DNA of 57,148 nucleotides from JAYRWN01 sp041917975 (GTDB lineage: Bacteria; Bacteroidota; Bacteroidia; Chitinophagales; Saprospiraceae). The stretch's first letter is position 1; each line of letters begins with the position of its first letter. The notes below the pieces were generated by a model, which was not told the origin of the DNA, made no database searches, and worked only from the letters and a program-made list of their open reading frames with translations. The position numbers and the translations under genes are program-made. Location of the stretch: contig JAYRWN010000102.1 of assembly GCA_041917975.1 (NCBI GenBank), positions 1 to 57,148 on the forward strand, given 5' to 3'. Shown piece by piece: positions 17,098-25,826 of the stretch.

Positions 17098-20064
17098 ATG
17101 GCGAGGTATTTACTGATCCTATTGTGTATATATTTCATCAAACACCCCCGACCATGTGCTCAAATACTTTACCATATTCATGATTTTGAGCAGATCAGTG
17201 TAAAAGATGGTTTGACACATAATACGGTCACGGATTTGTATTTTGATTCTCTTGAATATTTATGGATCAGCACGGTATACGGGATAAACCGCTTTGATGG
17301 AAGATCGATTGAAGTGTTTACTCATCGCACAAACCCCGACTTGCTACCTGGAAACCATGTGGAAAAATTCGTACCCTTAAGTTCACGTCAACTAGGCATT
17401 GCGTCCCGGTCCGGTTTTTCGTTGGTTGATCCGGTCACCCTCCAAGCAAGGCCCTGGATTATTCCCGATACCACCAAATTACAAAAATTAATAAATAGCC
17501 CTTACGCGGCCACATGGCTCAACGCAGACCTCCTGGCCATGACCACCAATACCGGATTTTATATCTTAAATCAAGATGGCCACATTTATTTTGAATATAC
17601 GGATTATACACCATCACAAATAGGGGTAGAACGCATGATTTTTGGACAGGATATCTTCAGGGCGGGGCCGGATGATTGGCTTATTTATGTGCGCAGCGCT
17701 GAGTTATATCACTATTCACTTGCCCAAAACCAGTTTACCAAACTTGATCCCCAAAACCCTGGACCGTGGGGCGACTTCTGGATTAAGGACCGCGGGGCGT
17801 GGTCCATAAAAAAACAATGGTCACCGTATCAATTCGCCTACATTAATTTTTTAAATGGTGAATTTACCTGGCTGGATACTGAAAAAAAAATTAAGACCAT
17901 AACCCAGTTACCACCATCCATGATGTCTGAATTTTATTGGGATTCGTACATCTGCCCTTTTTCAGCGACTACCTTTGGCGTAAACCGGTTAAATTATGGA
18001 TTTTATCTCTTTACTATTGATACACTATCTGGTCAGGTCACTTATAATCCAGTCATCCAGGTTCCGGAAATACGCTGCTTTAACATGACCATGGGGCCTC
18101 TGGGTAAATTATGGATCGCCTCAGATCAAGGTGTCTTCTATGAAAAAAATAAAGATTTTCCCATCAGGGCAAGTAGAATCAGACTAACCCATAATCCTAA
18201 TGAGAATTTATTTTTCACAGACATATTACCTCTGGAACACCACATATTACTATCCACCGGCAATACTACTTCCGGAGTATTAGTTCTGGATAAATTAGAA
18301 CATAAAATAATTCGGGAAATAAATTTTTCCAGTACACCCAACCCAAGGAATGAAGTGGACGGGTTGGTGAAAATTGATGATCAGACGGTGTGGTGTACCA
18401 CCTCAGCCGGTATAATGGCATTAAATACAAAAAACTGGACGTTTCGGCCAATAAATGACGAGCTAAAAATAGTCCCCAATTATTACGCTTTCTCCAGGCA
18501 TCCTGTCCACGATGTGGTCATGGTCAATTCACCATTTTATGATCATCTGCTAGAGTACAACACCCAAACGCAATCGTTAACACTTATACCGGGGGAAATA
18601 TTACAGCGTAAACATCTTAAACCCAATATTTATACCGTTGACAACCGTCAGGTGTGGTTCTGGGGGGACGGTTTGCTCCTTTGGGACAGAGGGTCCGGGA
18701 CCATTACTACCCAGTTTTCCCATTTAGACGGAACCATTGAGCGAATTTTTTGTATCAGTGGAAATGGACAACCCTCCTGGTGGTTAACTGGTGAGAATAC
18801 CGGTTTAATAGAATATAATTCCGTCCGCGATACCATTTTTGAACACAATGCCGAACATCTTGATGTTTATGGTTACCCATCTGCGTTATCACCGGTTATC
18901 GATGATCAAATTTGGGTGTGGCAAAACAAACGTTTGCTCAATTATAATATCCAGACCGCTGCATTTACACTTTTTGGAGAAAAAGACCATATACCCGTTG
19001 AAGAAACTGATAGTCGCTATATCCGCTATTCATCCGTTGACAGCGCATTTTATTATGTCACCAATAATCATTTAATTACTTTTCATGCTTTAAAGCAACT
19101 GCAAATCCATGCCAACCCGCTTATTATTTCCAGTCTCATCTTTCCCGATGGCTCAAGTCAACATCATCCTGGTGAAACGATTCAATTAAACTCCCGCCGA
19201 AATTCCTTCCAGATAAAATTTACTAATCACGATTTTGAGAACCGGGCTTCATTTCTATCCTACAGCATTGATGGCTCCAACTGGTATAACAGTCCTACTT
19301 TTAATATAAACTTGATCAATCTTTCTCCAGGTCAACATTACTTAAAGGTCCAAGTTAAAGGAAATACCAAAGGCCCAAAAATAAGTACTTTTGCCATTAA
19401 CATTCGGCCACATTTTTACAAATCAGGTTTCTTCAGATTTAGTTTAATCTTGCTGTGCGGCTCCTTAATTTATTTTTTTTACCGTTATAGGCTACATCGT
19501 ATCCGCGCAGCCGCCAATCTAAACCTCAAATTAGCCGAACAGGAGATGGTGGCCCTCCATGCCCAGATGAATCCGCATTTTTTATTCAATTGTCTCAACG
19601 CCATTAAAAGTTTTATCCTGCATGGCCAAATGCATGAAGCCTCCCGATACCTATCACAATTCAGCTTGTTAATTCGAAGCAATCTCGAACATAGTCGCCG
19701 GACATTTATTTCTGTAAAGGAAGAAATAGACTATATAGATAAATATCTGGAATTGGAAAAACTGCGTTTCCCCGATTTAATGATCACAGTGCAACTGGAT
19801 GAACAAATAAATGCAGAGATGTTAGAAATACCGGCTATGGTCCTACAGCCCTTGGTTGAAAACGCCATCTGGCATGGTTTACAAGTATCGTCAGGTGAAA
19901 AATTATTATCTGTACGTGTATCGGAAGTATCGGAACGCATCAAAATAATTATTGAAGACAATGGGATTGGTATTATGAACCCTCGCCCTCACAGCTCAGA
20001 CTTGGGGCACTCTCCTATGGCACTTAAAAACATCCAAAAAAGAATAGAATTATTGAATACTTAA
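17098..20064 (+). CDS. Propeller-Y_Y_Y LytS-type sensor histidine kinase, early stop at the C-terminus
   Basis: A 988-residue sensor. It has a signal peptide and periplasmic beta-propeller (Reg_prop-type start ISVKDGLTHNTVTDLYFD, YLWISTVYGINRFDG), a Y_Y_Y domain at about 697-775 and a membrane segment at about 778-797. The kinase core follows: MNPHFLFNCLNAIK with phospho-acceptor His827, N-box LVENAIWHGL (~920) and G1 box EDNGIGI (~955). A TAA at 20062-20064 ends it inside the ATPase domain just after KNIQKRIELLN. The same frame stays open for 29 more codons to TAA at 20152 and reads like the missing end (LELIDKSILGPESGTKAILSF). The response regulator gene begins 11 bases after that second stop. 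The kinase may therefore be a recent nonsense mutant or be read through. Confidence 0.88.
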   Translation: MARYLLILLCIYFIKHPRPCAQILYHIHDFEQISVKDGLTHNTVTDLYFDSLEYLWISTVYGINRFDGRSIEVFTHRTNPDLLPGNHVEKFVPLSSRQLGIASRSGFSLVDPVTLQARPWIIPDTTKLQKLINSPYAATWLNADLLAMTTNTGFYILNQDGHIYFEYTDYTPSQIGVERMIFGQDIFRAGPDDWLIYVRSAELYHYSLAQNQFTKLDPQNPGPWGDFWIKDRGAWSIKKQWSPYQFAYINFLNGEFTWLDTEKKIKTITQLPPSMMSEFYWDSYICPFSATTFGVNRLNYGFYLFTIDTLSGQVTYNPVIQVPEIRCFNMTMGPLGKLWIASDQGVFYEKNKDFPIRASRIRLTHNPNENLFFTDILPLEHHILLSTGNTTSGVLVLDKLEHKIIREINFSSTPNPRNEVDGLVKIDDQTVWCTTSAGIMALNTKNWTFRPINDELKIVPNYYAFSRHPVHDVVMVNSPFYDHLLEYNTQTQSLTLIPGEILQRKHLKPNIYTVDNRQVWFWGDGLLLWDRGSGTITTQFSHLDGTIERIFCISGNGQPSWWLTGENTGLIEYNSVRDTIFEHNAEHLDVYGYPSALSPVIDDQIWVWQNKRLLNYNIQTAAFTLFGEKDHIPVEETDSRYIRYSSVDSAFYYVTNNHLITFHALKQLQIHANPLIISSLIFPDGSSQHHPGETIQLNSRRNSFQIKFTNHDFENRASFLSYSIDGSNWYNSPTFNINLINLSPGQHYLKVQVKGNTKGPKISTFAINIRPHFYKSGFFRFSLILLCGSLIYFFYRYRLHRIRAAANLNLKLAEQEMVALHAQMNPHFLFNCLNAIKSFILHGQMHEASRYLSQFSLLIRSNLEHSRRTFISVKEEIDYIDKYLELEKLRFPDLMITVQLDEQINAEMLEIPAMVLQPLVENAIWHGLQVSSGEKLLSVRVSEVSERIKIIIEDNGIGIMNPRPHSSDLGHSPMALKNIQKRIELLNT

Positions 20065-20154
20065 TTTGATTTGGATTTTAGACTGGAATTAATCGATAAA
20101 TCTATTTTAGGCCCGGAGTCGGGGACCAAGGCTATTCTTTCTTTTAATAAATAA
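20065..20154 (+). pseudogene. In-frame lost C-terminal end of the sensor kinase
   Basis: Twenty-nine codons in the kinase frame directly after its TAA, encoding LELIDKSILGPESGTKAILSF near the end. This is the normal last part of a LytS-type ATPase domain (two beta strands with the GT.A motif). One base change at the stop would restore it. Confidence 0.75.
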
Positions 20155-20165
20155 AGTATGAGCAG

Positions 20166-20921
20166 ATGAGAACTGTAATTATCGATGATGAAAAGCACGG
20201 CCTGGAGACTTTAAAAAAAATGCTGGAACTATATTGCCCGGAAGTTGAACTGGTGGGGGTAGCCAGAAATGCCCAGAAAGGTAAAGAAATTATCGAATCA
20301 GAACATGCCGAATGCGTCTTGTTGGATATTGCCATGCCTGGAAAAAGCGGATTGGAACTGATGCATGATTTACGCCATTTAAATTTACGTATCATTTTTG
20401 TTACTGCGCATAACCATTATCTATTGCAGGCTTTGCGTTTGAGCGCCATCGATTATTTGCTTAAACCGGTGCATGAAGATGACCTGATCAAAGCTGTTCA
20501 AAAAGCCAAACAGGTAGTGAATCATGAGAGCATGCAAACTCAATTAAGCAACCTGGTGGAAAATACCAAGATGATGCAACTACAGGATATGAAAATTTGT
20601 TTGCCGGATTTTGAAGGGTATCACATCCGGCGAGTAGGGAATATCATCTATTGCGAAGCGGATAATACCTATACTAAAATTCATCTGATCAACCAGGAAG
20701 TGATGGTAGTTTCCAAATCTTTGTTAAATTATGAGCTGCTGTTGAGGGACTTTAATTTTTTTCGCATTCATAAATCTTATTTAATAAATATGCATCATCT
20801 GCTTTCCTTCCACAAAGCAGATGGTGGTTATGTCGTACTCTCCAATCAACAACGGCTTGATGTAGCCAAACGAAAAAAAGACACTTTAAGTGAGGAAATC
20901 AGGAAATTATTTAAGACCTAA
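20166..20921 (+). CDS. LytTR-family response regulator
   Basis: A 251-residue two-domain regulator. The receiver domain (1-120) has the acidic pair DD at 7-8, phospho-acceptor Asp54 in LLDIAMPG, Thr in FVTAH and Lys in LLKP. The LytTR DNA-binding domain (about 150-250) has IIYCEADNTYTKIHL, FFRIHKSYLINMHHL and the ending GGYVVLSNQQRLDVAKRKK. It should be phosphorylated by the preceding LytS-type kinase and bind DNA as a dimer. The spacing to the restored kinase end is only 11 bases, so the two are one operon. If the kinase is dead, this regulator may be orphaned or act unphosphorylated. Confidence 0.93.
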   Translation: MRTVIIDDEKHGLETLKKMLELYCPEVELVGVARNAQKGKEIIESEHAECVLLDIAMPGKSGLELMHDLRHLNLRIIFVTAHNHYLLQALRLSAIDYLLKPVHEDDLIKAVQKAKQVVNHESMQTQLSNLVENTKMMQLQDMKICLPDFEGYHIRRVGNIIYCEADNTYTKIHLINQEVMVVSKSLLNYELLLRDFNFFRIHKSYLINMHHLLSFHKADGGYVVLSNQQRLDVAKRKKDTLSEEIRKLFKT

Positions 20922-20978
20922 ACAAGACAAGCCGGAACTGAATAAGTGTGGGATAGAAGTGAAAGTGTGAAAGGGACA
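20917..20978 (+). repeat. GTGTGAG-rich intergenic repeat, copy 2
   Basis: CCTAAAC...GAACTGAATAAGT followed by a GTGTG/GAAGTG/GTGTGAAAG stretch. The same order (CCTAAACC...GACCGAACTGAATAAGT then GTGAGAGCTGGAGTGTG) is found on the opposite strand at 34774-34840. It begins at the last codons of the response regulator gene. Confidence 0.45.
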
Positions 20979-21233
20979 GAGTATGCGAAACGAGGTGTGG
21001 AACGGTATCATGAAAATTTAAAAGTAAAGAAAGAACCCATGTCCGGGCCATGAAATACATCTGTGTAATTTCGGCCATAGAGAAGTAACTTATTACGTGC
21101 ATAAAATAGTTTTCTCCGCTCGCTGTAATATTTCAATTCCATTTTGCACAAGTAAAATTAAATTTTGGCTTGTCGTGACCATAAACACGGCTCGATCGTA
21201 AAGAGAATAGAGCGTGATCGGTCATGAGGCACT

Positions 21234-21336
21234 TGTCATTGGCACTGAGACAACCGATAATTTTATTAGAATCGTATCCTTCATCATATAATCAATTAAA
21301 ATAGAATAAACTATTTATTACGAATGGAGAAATCTA
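21234..21336 (+). repeat. Dispersed intergenic repeat, copy B
   Basis: Matches 5857-5958 in the same orientation over about 103 bases, with best agreement at ACCGATAATTT, TTCATCATATAAT and ACGAATGGAGAAATCTA. No coding capacity is shared by the two copies. Confidence 0.6.
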
Positions 21337-21414
21337 AAAGCGGAAATTTAGAAATCTATAAAATAGATTGGTTATCCAACCTGCACAATTACGTTGTATT
21401 AATGGTTAACTTGT

Positions 21415-21440
21415 ACACACTCAAACTCTAACTCACACAT
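21415..21440 (-). repeat. GTGTGAG-rich intergenic repeat, copy 4
   Basis: The minus strand reads GTGTGAGTTAGAGTTTGAGTG, which matches the minus-strand GTTTGAGTGAGAGCTGGAGTG in the 34774-34840 repeat at most positions. It is short, so chance similarity of a simple sequence is possible. Confidence 0.35.
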
Positions 21441-21804
21441 AATGGATGTCTACGCTACAGTCGACATGGCATTAAATATTGTGCCATTTTTAGTCAACAT
21501 TATATTGATAAGGTACTAAATTAAATTTTTTAGTTCAGGCAACCAAAGAGGGCTACCAACCATATTAGATATAAACAATTGCGCAAAAGTTTTTTAATAA
21601 GTAAAGGCCTTGCTTATTCGGTACATCGAGGTTTCTGAAAGCACGTCTTGGTGCTAGCTACTGCACTATTGATTAGGCAGGTAAATTTCTTTTTATTCAA
21701 CAATTAAGTCTGGGTTTACAAAACAATTGCACTCAGGCTAACAATAAACGGAAAAGCCGAACACCGTTTCTATTATTACAAGGTAGGCAAATAAAAAAAT
21801 AGTT

Positions 21805-22719
21805 ATGCAAAAATTGAATTTAAATAGTCTAGGTATAGTGTTTCTTGCGGCAATTTTATTTACCGCTTGTGACAAAGAAAAAAAGGATCCGGTCGGAAAA
21901 GATATTTCTGCCGCTGTAAAAGTAAGTGTTGACCGTTTCAGCTCCAGTGCCGGTAAACTCATGGTACGCAACGCGACCAACGGGTTGCCGGCGGCTAATG
22001 CACCGATTAATTTTGACCAGGGGCCGTTTATCACTACCGGACTGAATGCAGCCGGCCAACCGATCTCTTATTACAATTTCGATGTGCAGAGCACCTCACC
22101 TGCACCGATCTATGTGTTTTTCAAACAGGGGGCTTCCAGTCCGGTCAATGGTCAAAACAACATCATTAATGTTTTACCGGGCGAGGTGGGCTATAATGAT
22201 TTTTGGATGGTCACAAAGGTGGTGGTACCGGAGGATTATGTTCCGAACAGTTTGACCAGTGAAGCTGAAATCCTGACTTCCGAATATCCCCTGGAGACCA
22301 CGGATATTATTGTTAATTGCCCTGTGGTACCGTTTGGTTCCACCGCTTCACGGAGTAAGGATACCGGCAAATCCAGTATCTTAACGCTTGGTTGGTACAA
22401 GGGACAGGCCGTGGCTTATTTTAGTTTTGAAGAGGCTCCTTTGAAAGCGGTTAATGGAAAAGTCCCGCTGTCTCCGATCTATGTTATGTTTAATGACAAT
22501 GCGGCCGGACCGGCCTCAGGCTTTCGCGCTGAAACAACCAATCCAGTACAAACGCATAATATTTTAGCCACTCAACCCGGCGATGCATCCTATAGTCCGT
22601 TATGGAATGTTTTTGTCCTGGACAATCAATATTTTGAGCAAGTGAAGAATTTAACCAGCGCCAGCCAACTGCCAAATACAGCGGCGGGCGCTACCGTTAA
22701 TTGCCCGGCCATCAGGTAA
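21805..22719 (+). CDS. Lipoprotein with two copies of an unknown ~85-residue domain
   Basis: A 304-residue lipoprotein (lipobox LFTAC, Cys22) followed by a charged DKEKKD spacer. The mature part contains the same domain twice. The first copy (about 95-175) runs PIYVFFKQG...NIINVLPGEVGYNDFWMV...NSLTSEAEI...TDIIVNCPVV. The second (about 222-304) runs PIYVMFNDN...HNILATQPGDASYSPLWNV...KNLTSASQL...GATVNCPAI. The shared anchors are PIYVxF, PGxxxYxxxW, LTSA/E and VNCP. I do not recognise the family. Periplasmic or surface exposure is likely. A strong terminator follows directly, and the ECF sigma gene begins 129 bases downstream. Confidence 0.7.
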   Translation: MQKLNLNSLGIVFLAAILFTACDKEKKDPVGKDISAAVKVSVDRFSSSAGKLMVRNATNGLPAANAPINFDQGPFITTGLNAAGQPISYYNFDVQSTSPAPIYVFFKQGASSPVNGQNNIINVLPGEVGYNDFWMVTKVVVPEDYVPNSLTSEAEILTSEYPLETTDIIVNCPVVPFGSTASRSKDTGKSSILTLGWYKGQAVAYFSFEEAPLKAVNGKVPLSPIYVMFNDNAAGPASGFRAETTNPVQTHNILATQPGDASYSPLWNVFVLDNQYFEQVKNLTSASQLPNTAAGATVNCPAIR

Positions 22720-22732
22720 TCTGATGTAACTT

Positions 22733-22771
22733 ACTTAGCCTGGTGGTCTTCAACCAGGCTAAGTTTTTATT
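22733..22771 (+). terminator. Rho-independent terminator after the duplicated-domain lipoprotein
   Basis: A perfect 12-base stem ACTTAGCCTGGT (22733-22744) / ACCAGGCTAAGT (22753-22764), with an 8-base loop and a T run beginning at the end of the stem. It separates the lipoprotein gene from the following ECF sigma operon. Confidence 0.88.
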
Positions 22772-22807
22772 GAAAATCCGATTGAATAGGCAACCTTTGG
22801 GCCAATG

Positions 22808-22835
22808 TTTGCATATTCCATTTAATTGATTTTTG
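22808..22835 (+). promoter_or_regulatory. Candidate promoter of the second ECF operon
   Basis: TTTG at 22808-22811 and GATTTTTG at 22828-22835 approach the Bacteroidota -33/-7 consensus (one mismatch in TAnnTTTG, 16-base spacer). The start codon is 13 bases on. The terminator upstream implies a promoter must lie here. Confidence 0.3.
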
Positions 22836-22848
22836 GTTACAAATCAGA

Positions 22849-23379
22849 ATGACTGAGCTGGAATTAATAGAACAATGTAAAAAAGCTGACCCGAAAGCTC
22901 AGCATGCTTTGTTTACCGCTTATAAACGGATCTGGTTTACCATTTGCCTGCGTTATGCGAATAATTATGATGACGCCTGCGATATGCTTCAAAATGCACT
23001 GATTACTATTTATACTAAACTGAATTTATTTAATGCCGAATTAGGTGATTTTAAAGCCTGGTCCAATCGGGTGGTAATTAATGAAGCTATAATGTTCCTG
23101 CGTACATTGAAATATTTAGATCTGACCGACGATATATCTTCGGCACAGGTATTGGCTGACCATGCTGAGACGGCGGTGGAAAAACTATCCGCCGAAGAAT
23201 TAACCATGCTGTTACAGAAGCTACCGCCAGGTTACCGGGTCGTGTTTAACATGTATGTTTTAGAAGGTTATACGCATAAAGAAATAGCCGAAAAACTGGG
23301 CGTCACGGAAGGCACCTCAAAATCACAATATTTTAAAGCAAAAGATTTGTTGAGGCGTCAGTTGGAGCTGATCCTATAA
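22849..23379 (+). CDS. ECF RNA polymerase sigma factor
   Basis: A 176-residue ECF sigma factor of the Bacteroidota type. The sigma-2 region is at about 10-85 (ALFTAYKRIWFTICLRYANN, CDMLQNALITIYTKLNLFNA, FKAWSNRVVINEAIMFLR). The sigma-4 region is at about 118-172 (LLQKLPPGYRVVFNMYVLEG, YTHKEIAEKLGVTEGTSKSQ, FKAKDLLRRQL). The downstream gene begins 10 bases after its stop and encodes a membrane protein that fits as its anti-sigma partner. It has its own likely promoter behind a terminator. The regulon is not predictable here. Confidence 0.92.
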   Translation: MTELELIEQCKKADPKAQHALFTAYKRIWFTICLRYANNYDDACDMLQNALITIYTKLNLFNAELGDFKAWSNRVVINEAIMFLRTLKYLDLTDDISSAQVLADHAETAVEKLSAEELTMLLQKLPPGYRVVFNMYVLEGYTHKEIAEKLGVTEGTSKSQYFKAKDLLRRQLELIL

Positions 23380-23389
23380 TTTGTTGGGT

Positions 23390-24757
23390 ATGGAAAATAA
23401 CTTGGAAAAATTTTTTAAAGATAAATTCAGGCAGGCTGAACGGGATAATACCAGCCAGTGGAACCTCCCGTCAGAGCAGATATTCGACCGGGCTATTCAT
23501 CGGCTCTCCCTAAATACGAAACCGACTGAAAGGAACAGGGTTTTATGGCTATTATTAGTCCTCTTGTGCGGAATAATCGGTGGTCAATATGTTTATTATC
23601 AGCATAAACTCGAAGATTTAGAAGAAAAAATAAACGCTGCAGCATTCGTTGAACCCAATTCCGCTCCTACTCCTTTGAATCAGACGCCAGGCGGAGACCC
23701 AGTCTCTGATCTGAAGGAATCAGTGGCAGACCGTGTGCTCGGGTCCAACACCGACACTAAAAACAAATCGACAGGACCTACCGCACCACCAATACTTACC
23801 CTTCCTGATGAACCTGATCTTATCCCGCCGGCCGATGGCGTAATACGCTCTGGTCACACATCTTATTTTACCGGTTTATTGCCGGCAATTCAATTCGAAT
23901 TGGTCAAAAACCCAGAAAAAATAATTGTGTTTATACAGCCTCGGTCATTTTCTTCAAACGTATTGCCGGTGTCGGAAAAACAGTCCACCTGGCAAATCGG
24001 GATGGGTATAAAATCCGGTTTGGCCCGCCTAACCATGCAAGTACCTCAGCCGTCAGCCACTATGTTGTTGACCAGATACGATGAGTGGCAACCACTTCGT
24101 GGTCTGGCCCTGACTTCAGTACGTTCAATATCCCAGGCTCTACAACTCCGTGCGGAAGTAAGTTATACCCGCTACAAAAATCTAAGCCACTTGCATGATG
24201 AATATAGTTATAATGCACAGGAGGAATTAACCTCACCCAGCGGACAGAAGTATTACCTGACCCAACAATTGTTAGCCACGCCCATTGGGGATGCAGAGAT
24301 GAAAATGGGGTTTGTGATGAATACCCCGGCCAGCCGTGATGAGATCATCAATGAAACGGCGATGCGGCAGTACCTCCACACATTGGCTTTGCAGGTGGGG
24401 CCGGAACTAAGTTTGCCGGGCCGGAAATCCTGGCGCTGGCAAATCGGAGGTGGCGGTGGAATACATGCCATAACCGGAACAAAAACCAAAATGGACATTA
24501 CACTCTCCATGCAGGACAAAGTGATGCTGGAAGCGACCGAACAACCCACCATGCAAACGAACACCCGTCATAATTTCTTAAGCGCCTATATCCACGGCGG
24601 ATGGGCCGTAAACCTGACGAAAAATTTTTCTTGGCATACGGATCTGCGACTTACGCAAGGGCTTAGCTCCCTGCGTTTGAAACCGGACTACGCTGCTTCG
24701 AGTACCTATTTACAAGAGATCGCCTTCAAAACGGGAATTTATTTAAAAATAAATTAG
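23390..24757 (+). CDS. Anti-sigma-like membrane protein with a barrel-like C-terminus
   Basis: Starting at ATG 23390 (an upstream TTG at 23381 is less likely) this is 455 residues. It has a charged cytosolic N-terminus MENNLEKFFKDKFRQAE with a W-containing helix, one membrane segment at about residues 50-68 (VLWLLLVLLCGIIGGQYVYY), a short coiled coil, and a proline-rich linker (90-140). The large exported part of amphipathic strands resembles an outer-membrane-barrel-type domain (about 200-455, ending LQEIAFKTGIYLKIN). Bacteroidota often place such a gene directly after an ECF sigma gene. The cytosolic helix would hold the sigma factor and the exported part would sense the envelope. A perfect terminator lies downstream. 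How a barrel-like part would fold behind an inner-membrane helix is unclear. Confidence 0.72.
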   Translation: MENNLEKFFKDKFRQAERDNTSQWNLPSEQIFDRAIHRLSLNTKPTERNRVLWLLLVLLCGIIGGQYVYYQHKLEDLEEKINAAAFVEPNSAPTPLNQTPGGDPVSDLKESVADRVLGSNTDTKNKSTGPTAPPILTLPDEPDLIPPADGVIRSGHTSYFTGLLPAIQFELVKNPEKIIVFIQPRSFSSNVLPVSEKQSTWQIGMGIKSGLARLTMQVPQPSATMLLTRYDEWQPLRGLALTSVRSISQALQLRAEVSYTRYKNLSHLHDEYSYNAQEELTSPSGQKYYLTQQLLATPIGDAEMKMGFVMNTPASRDEIINETAMRQYLHTLALQVGPELSLPGRKSWRWQIGGGGGIHAITGTKTKMDITLSMQDKVMLEATEQPTMQTNTRHNFLSAYIHGGWAVNLTKNFSWHTDLRLTQGLSSLRLKPDYAASSTYLQEIAFKTGIYLKIN

Positions 24758-24914
24758 GCCCAGGCAACCATTTTGACCTGGCATGCATATCATTAATAAT
24801 ACCCAGGTTTAGCTAATTTCTAATAAGTACTGGACCTGAAGATTAATAAAATTCGCCACCAGAGCGGGAGTGAATTTCTGAAGTTATACTGTATTAGTTT
24901 TAAAAATTCTGCAC

Positions 24915-24958
24915 GAGGAGGAGCAAATAGTGATATTTGCTCCTCCTCATTTTTTTTA
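24915..24958 (+). terminator. Rho-independent terminator after the ECF operon
   Basis: A perfect 15-base stem GAGGAGGAGCAAATA (24915-24929) / TATTTGCTCCTCCTC (24934-24948), a 4-base loop GTGA and a run of eight T. It is placed between the anti-sigma-like gene and the DUF1080 gene, about 160 bases after the former's stop. Confidence 0.92.
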
Positions 24959-25047
24959 GGGCAGTTTACCCTGGCTGACCAAAAGGTTACCAAAAATTAT
25001 GGTCCCGGATAACTTTTATCTAAATTTCCACTTCAAATACGTATAGG

Positions 25048-25809
25048 ATGAATAGAAATGTCATGATAATGCTGATGGGTTTCCTGAGCCTTAATGGTAT
25101 TACGGCCCAGGTAGGGGTCGGTGCAAAAGCTCCCAAAAAAGCTAAAGTCTACTTGGATGGCAGTCGTAGTTCATTGGATGCCAACTGGACTTATTGGCAA
25201 GGTCCTCGTTTTTCTTCACAACTGCCCATCAAATGGCCATCAGCCACTGATCCGGCCGACGGGGGTCAAGTGATCAGCAGCAATGATCCAGCGGCTGCAG
25301 GCGGCAAATACGGTGCCGCAGATATCGTGACGAAAGATGAATTTAGGGACTTTCGGGCGCATGTGGAATTTTTAGTACTCCGTCCGGGAGGCAATAGTGG
25401 GGTATATTTGCAAAACCGCTATGAAATCCAGGTCCTCGACGGTGACTCCACCAAACACGGCATGGCTGCGGTGATCAATGAATCCGAATCACCCTATTGG
25501 GCCTATAATGGGGCCGGAAAGTGGAATGCTTACGATGTCGTGTTTAAAGCGGCACGATTTAAAGATGGAAAGAAGACGGAACATGCCCGGGTAACTGTTT
25601 ATTTTAACGGCAAAAAGGTGCACACCCACTTTCCGATTTCTCAGGTATTCGGCGGGCCAAATTCCGGACAAGACGGAGGTAATGATGGAGGGAAAGGTGT
25701 CACGGATCGTCCAGGCGGATTAAAACTGCAAGCAGAAGGTCATGATGTTTTGTATCGGAACATCTGGATTAAACCGTTAAACCTAAAAAACAAGTCTACC
25801 GACTTTTAA
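25048..25809 (+). CDS. DUF1080 (3-keto-disaccharide hydrolase family) exported protein
   Basis: A 253-residue protein with a signal peptide (about 1-20, cleaved near GITAQ) and one DUF1080 / 3-keto-disaccharide hydrolase domain, a concanavalin-like sandwich fold. Typical lines are YGAADIVTKDEFRDFRAHVEFL, GGNSGVYLQNRYEIQVLD, WNAYDVVFKAARF and the ending LQAEGHDVLYRNIWIKPL. Characterised relatives cleave 3-keto-glucosides or other glycosides, but the family is broad and many members are unassigned. The gene follows a terminator, so it has its own promoter. Two unrelated cytosolic genes follow closely on the same strand (17- and 13-base gaps). Confidence 0.88.
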   Translation: MNRNVMIMLMGFLSLNGITAQVGVGAKAPKKAKVYLDGSRSSLDANWTYWQGPRFSSQLPIKWPSATDPADGGQVISSNDPAAAGGKYGAADIVTKDEFRDFRAHVEFLVLRPGGNSGVYLQNRYEIQVLDGDSTKHGMAAVINESESPYWAYNGAGKWNAYDVVFKAARFKDGKKTEHARVTVYFNGKKVHTHFPISQVFGGPNSGQDGGNDGGKGVTDRPGGLKLQAEGHDVLYRNIWIKPLNLKNKSTDF

Positions 25810-25826
25810 ATTTCGACCATTAAACG

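Larger units (their letters stand above)
20922..21804. other. 883-base non-coding region with repeats
   Basis: No convincing gene, RNA or promoter is seen. It holds two repeat types (20917-20978 and 21415-21440; 21234-21336) and a small perfect hairpin AATCTAT-AAA-ATAGATT at 21353-21369. The region is AT-rich and dotted with stops in every frame; only tiny frames of under 30 codons exist. Confidence 0.6.

Noticed and set aside
21204..21293. A 29-codon frame (starting MRHLSLAL) in the 883-base gap
   Set aside because: It covers repeat copy B, and the frame does not exist in copy A, so it is not conserved.
24771..24800. CCAGG...CCTGG inverted repeat as a terminator after the anti-sigma-like gene
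   Set aside because: Stem of five bases, long loop and no T run; the 15-base stem at 24915-24948 is the convincing terminator.
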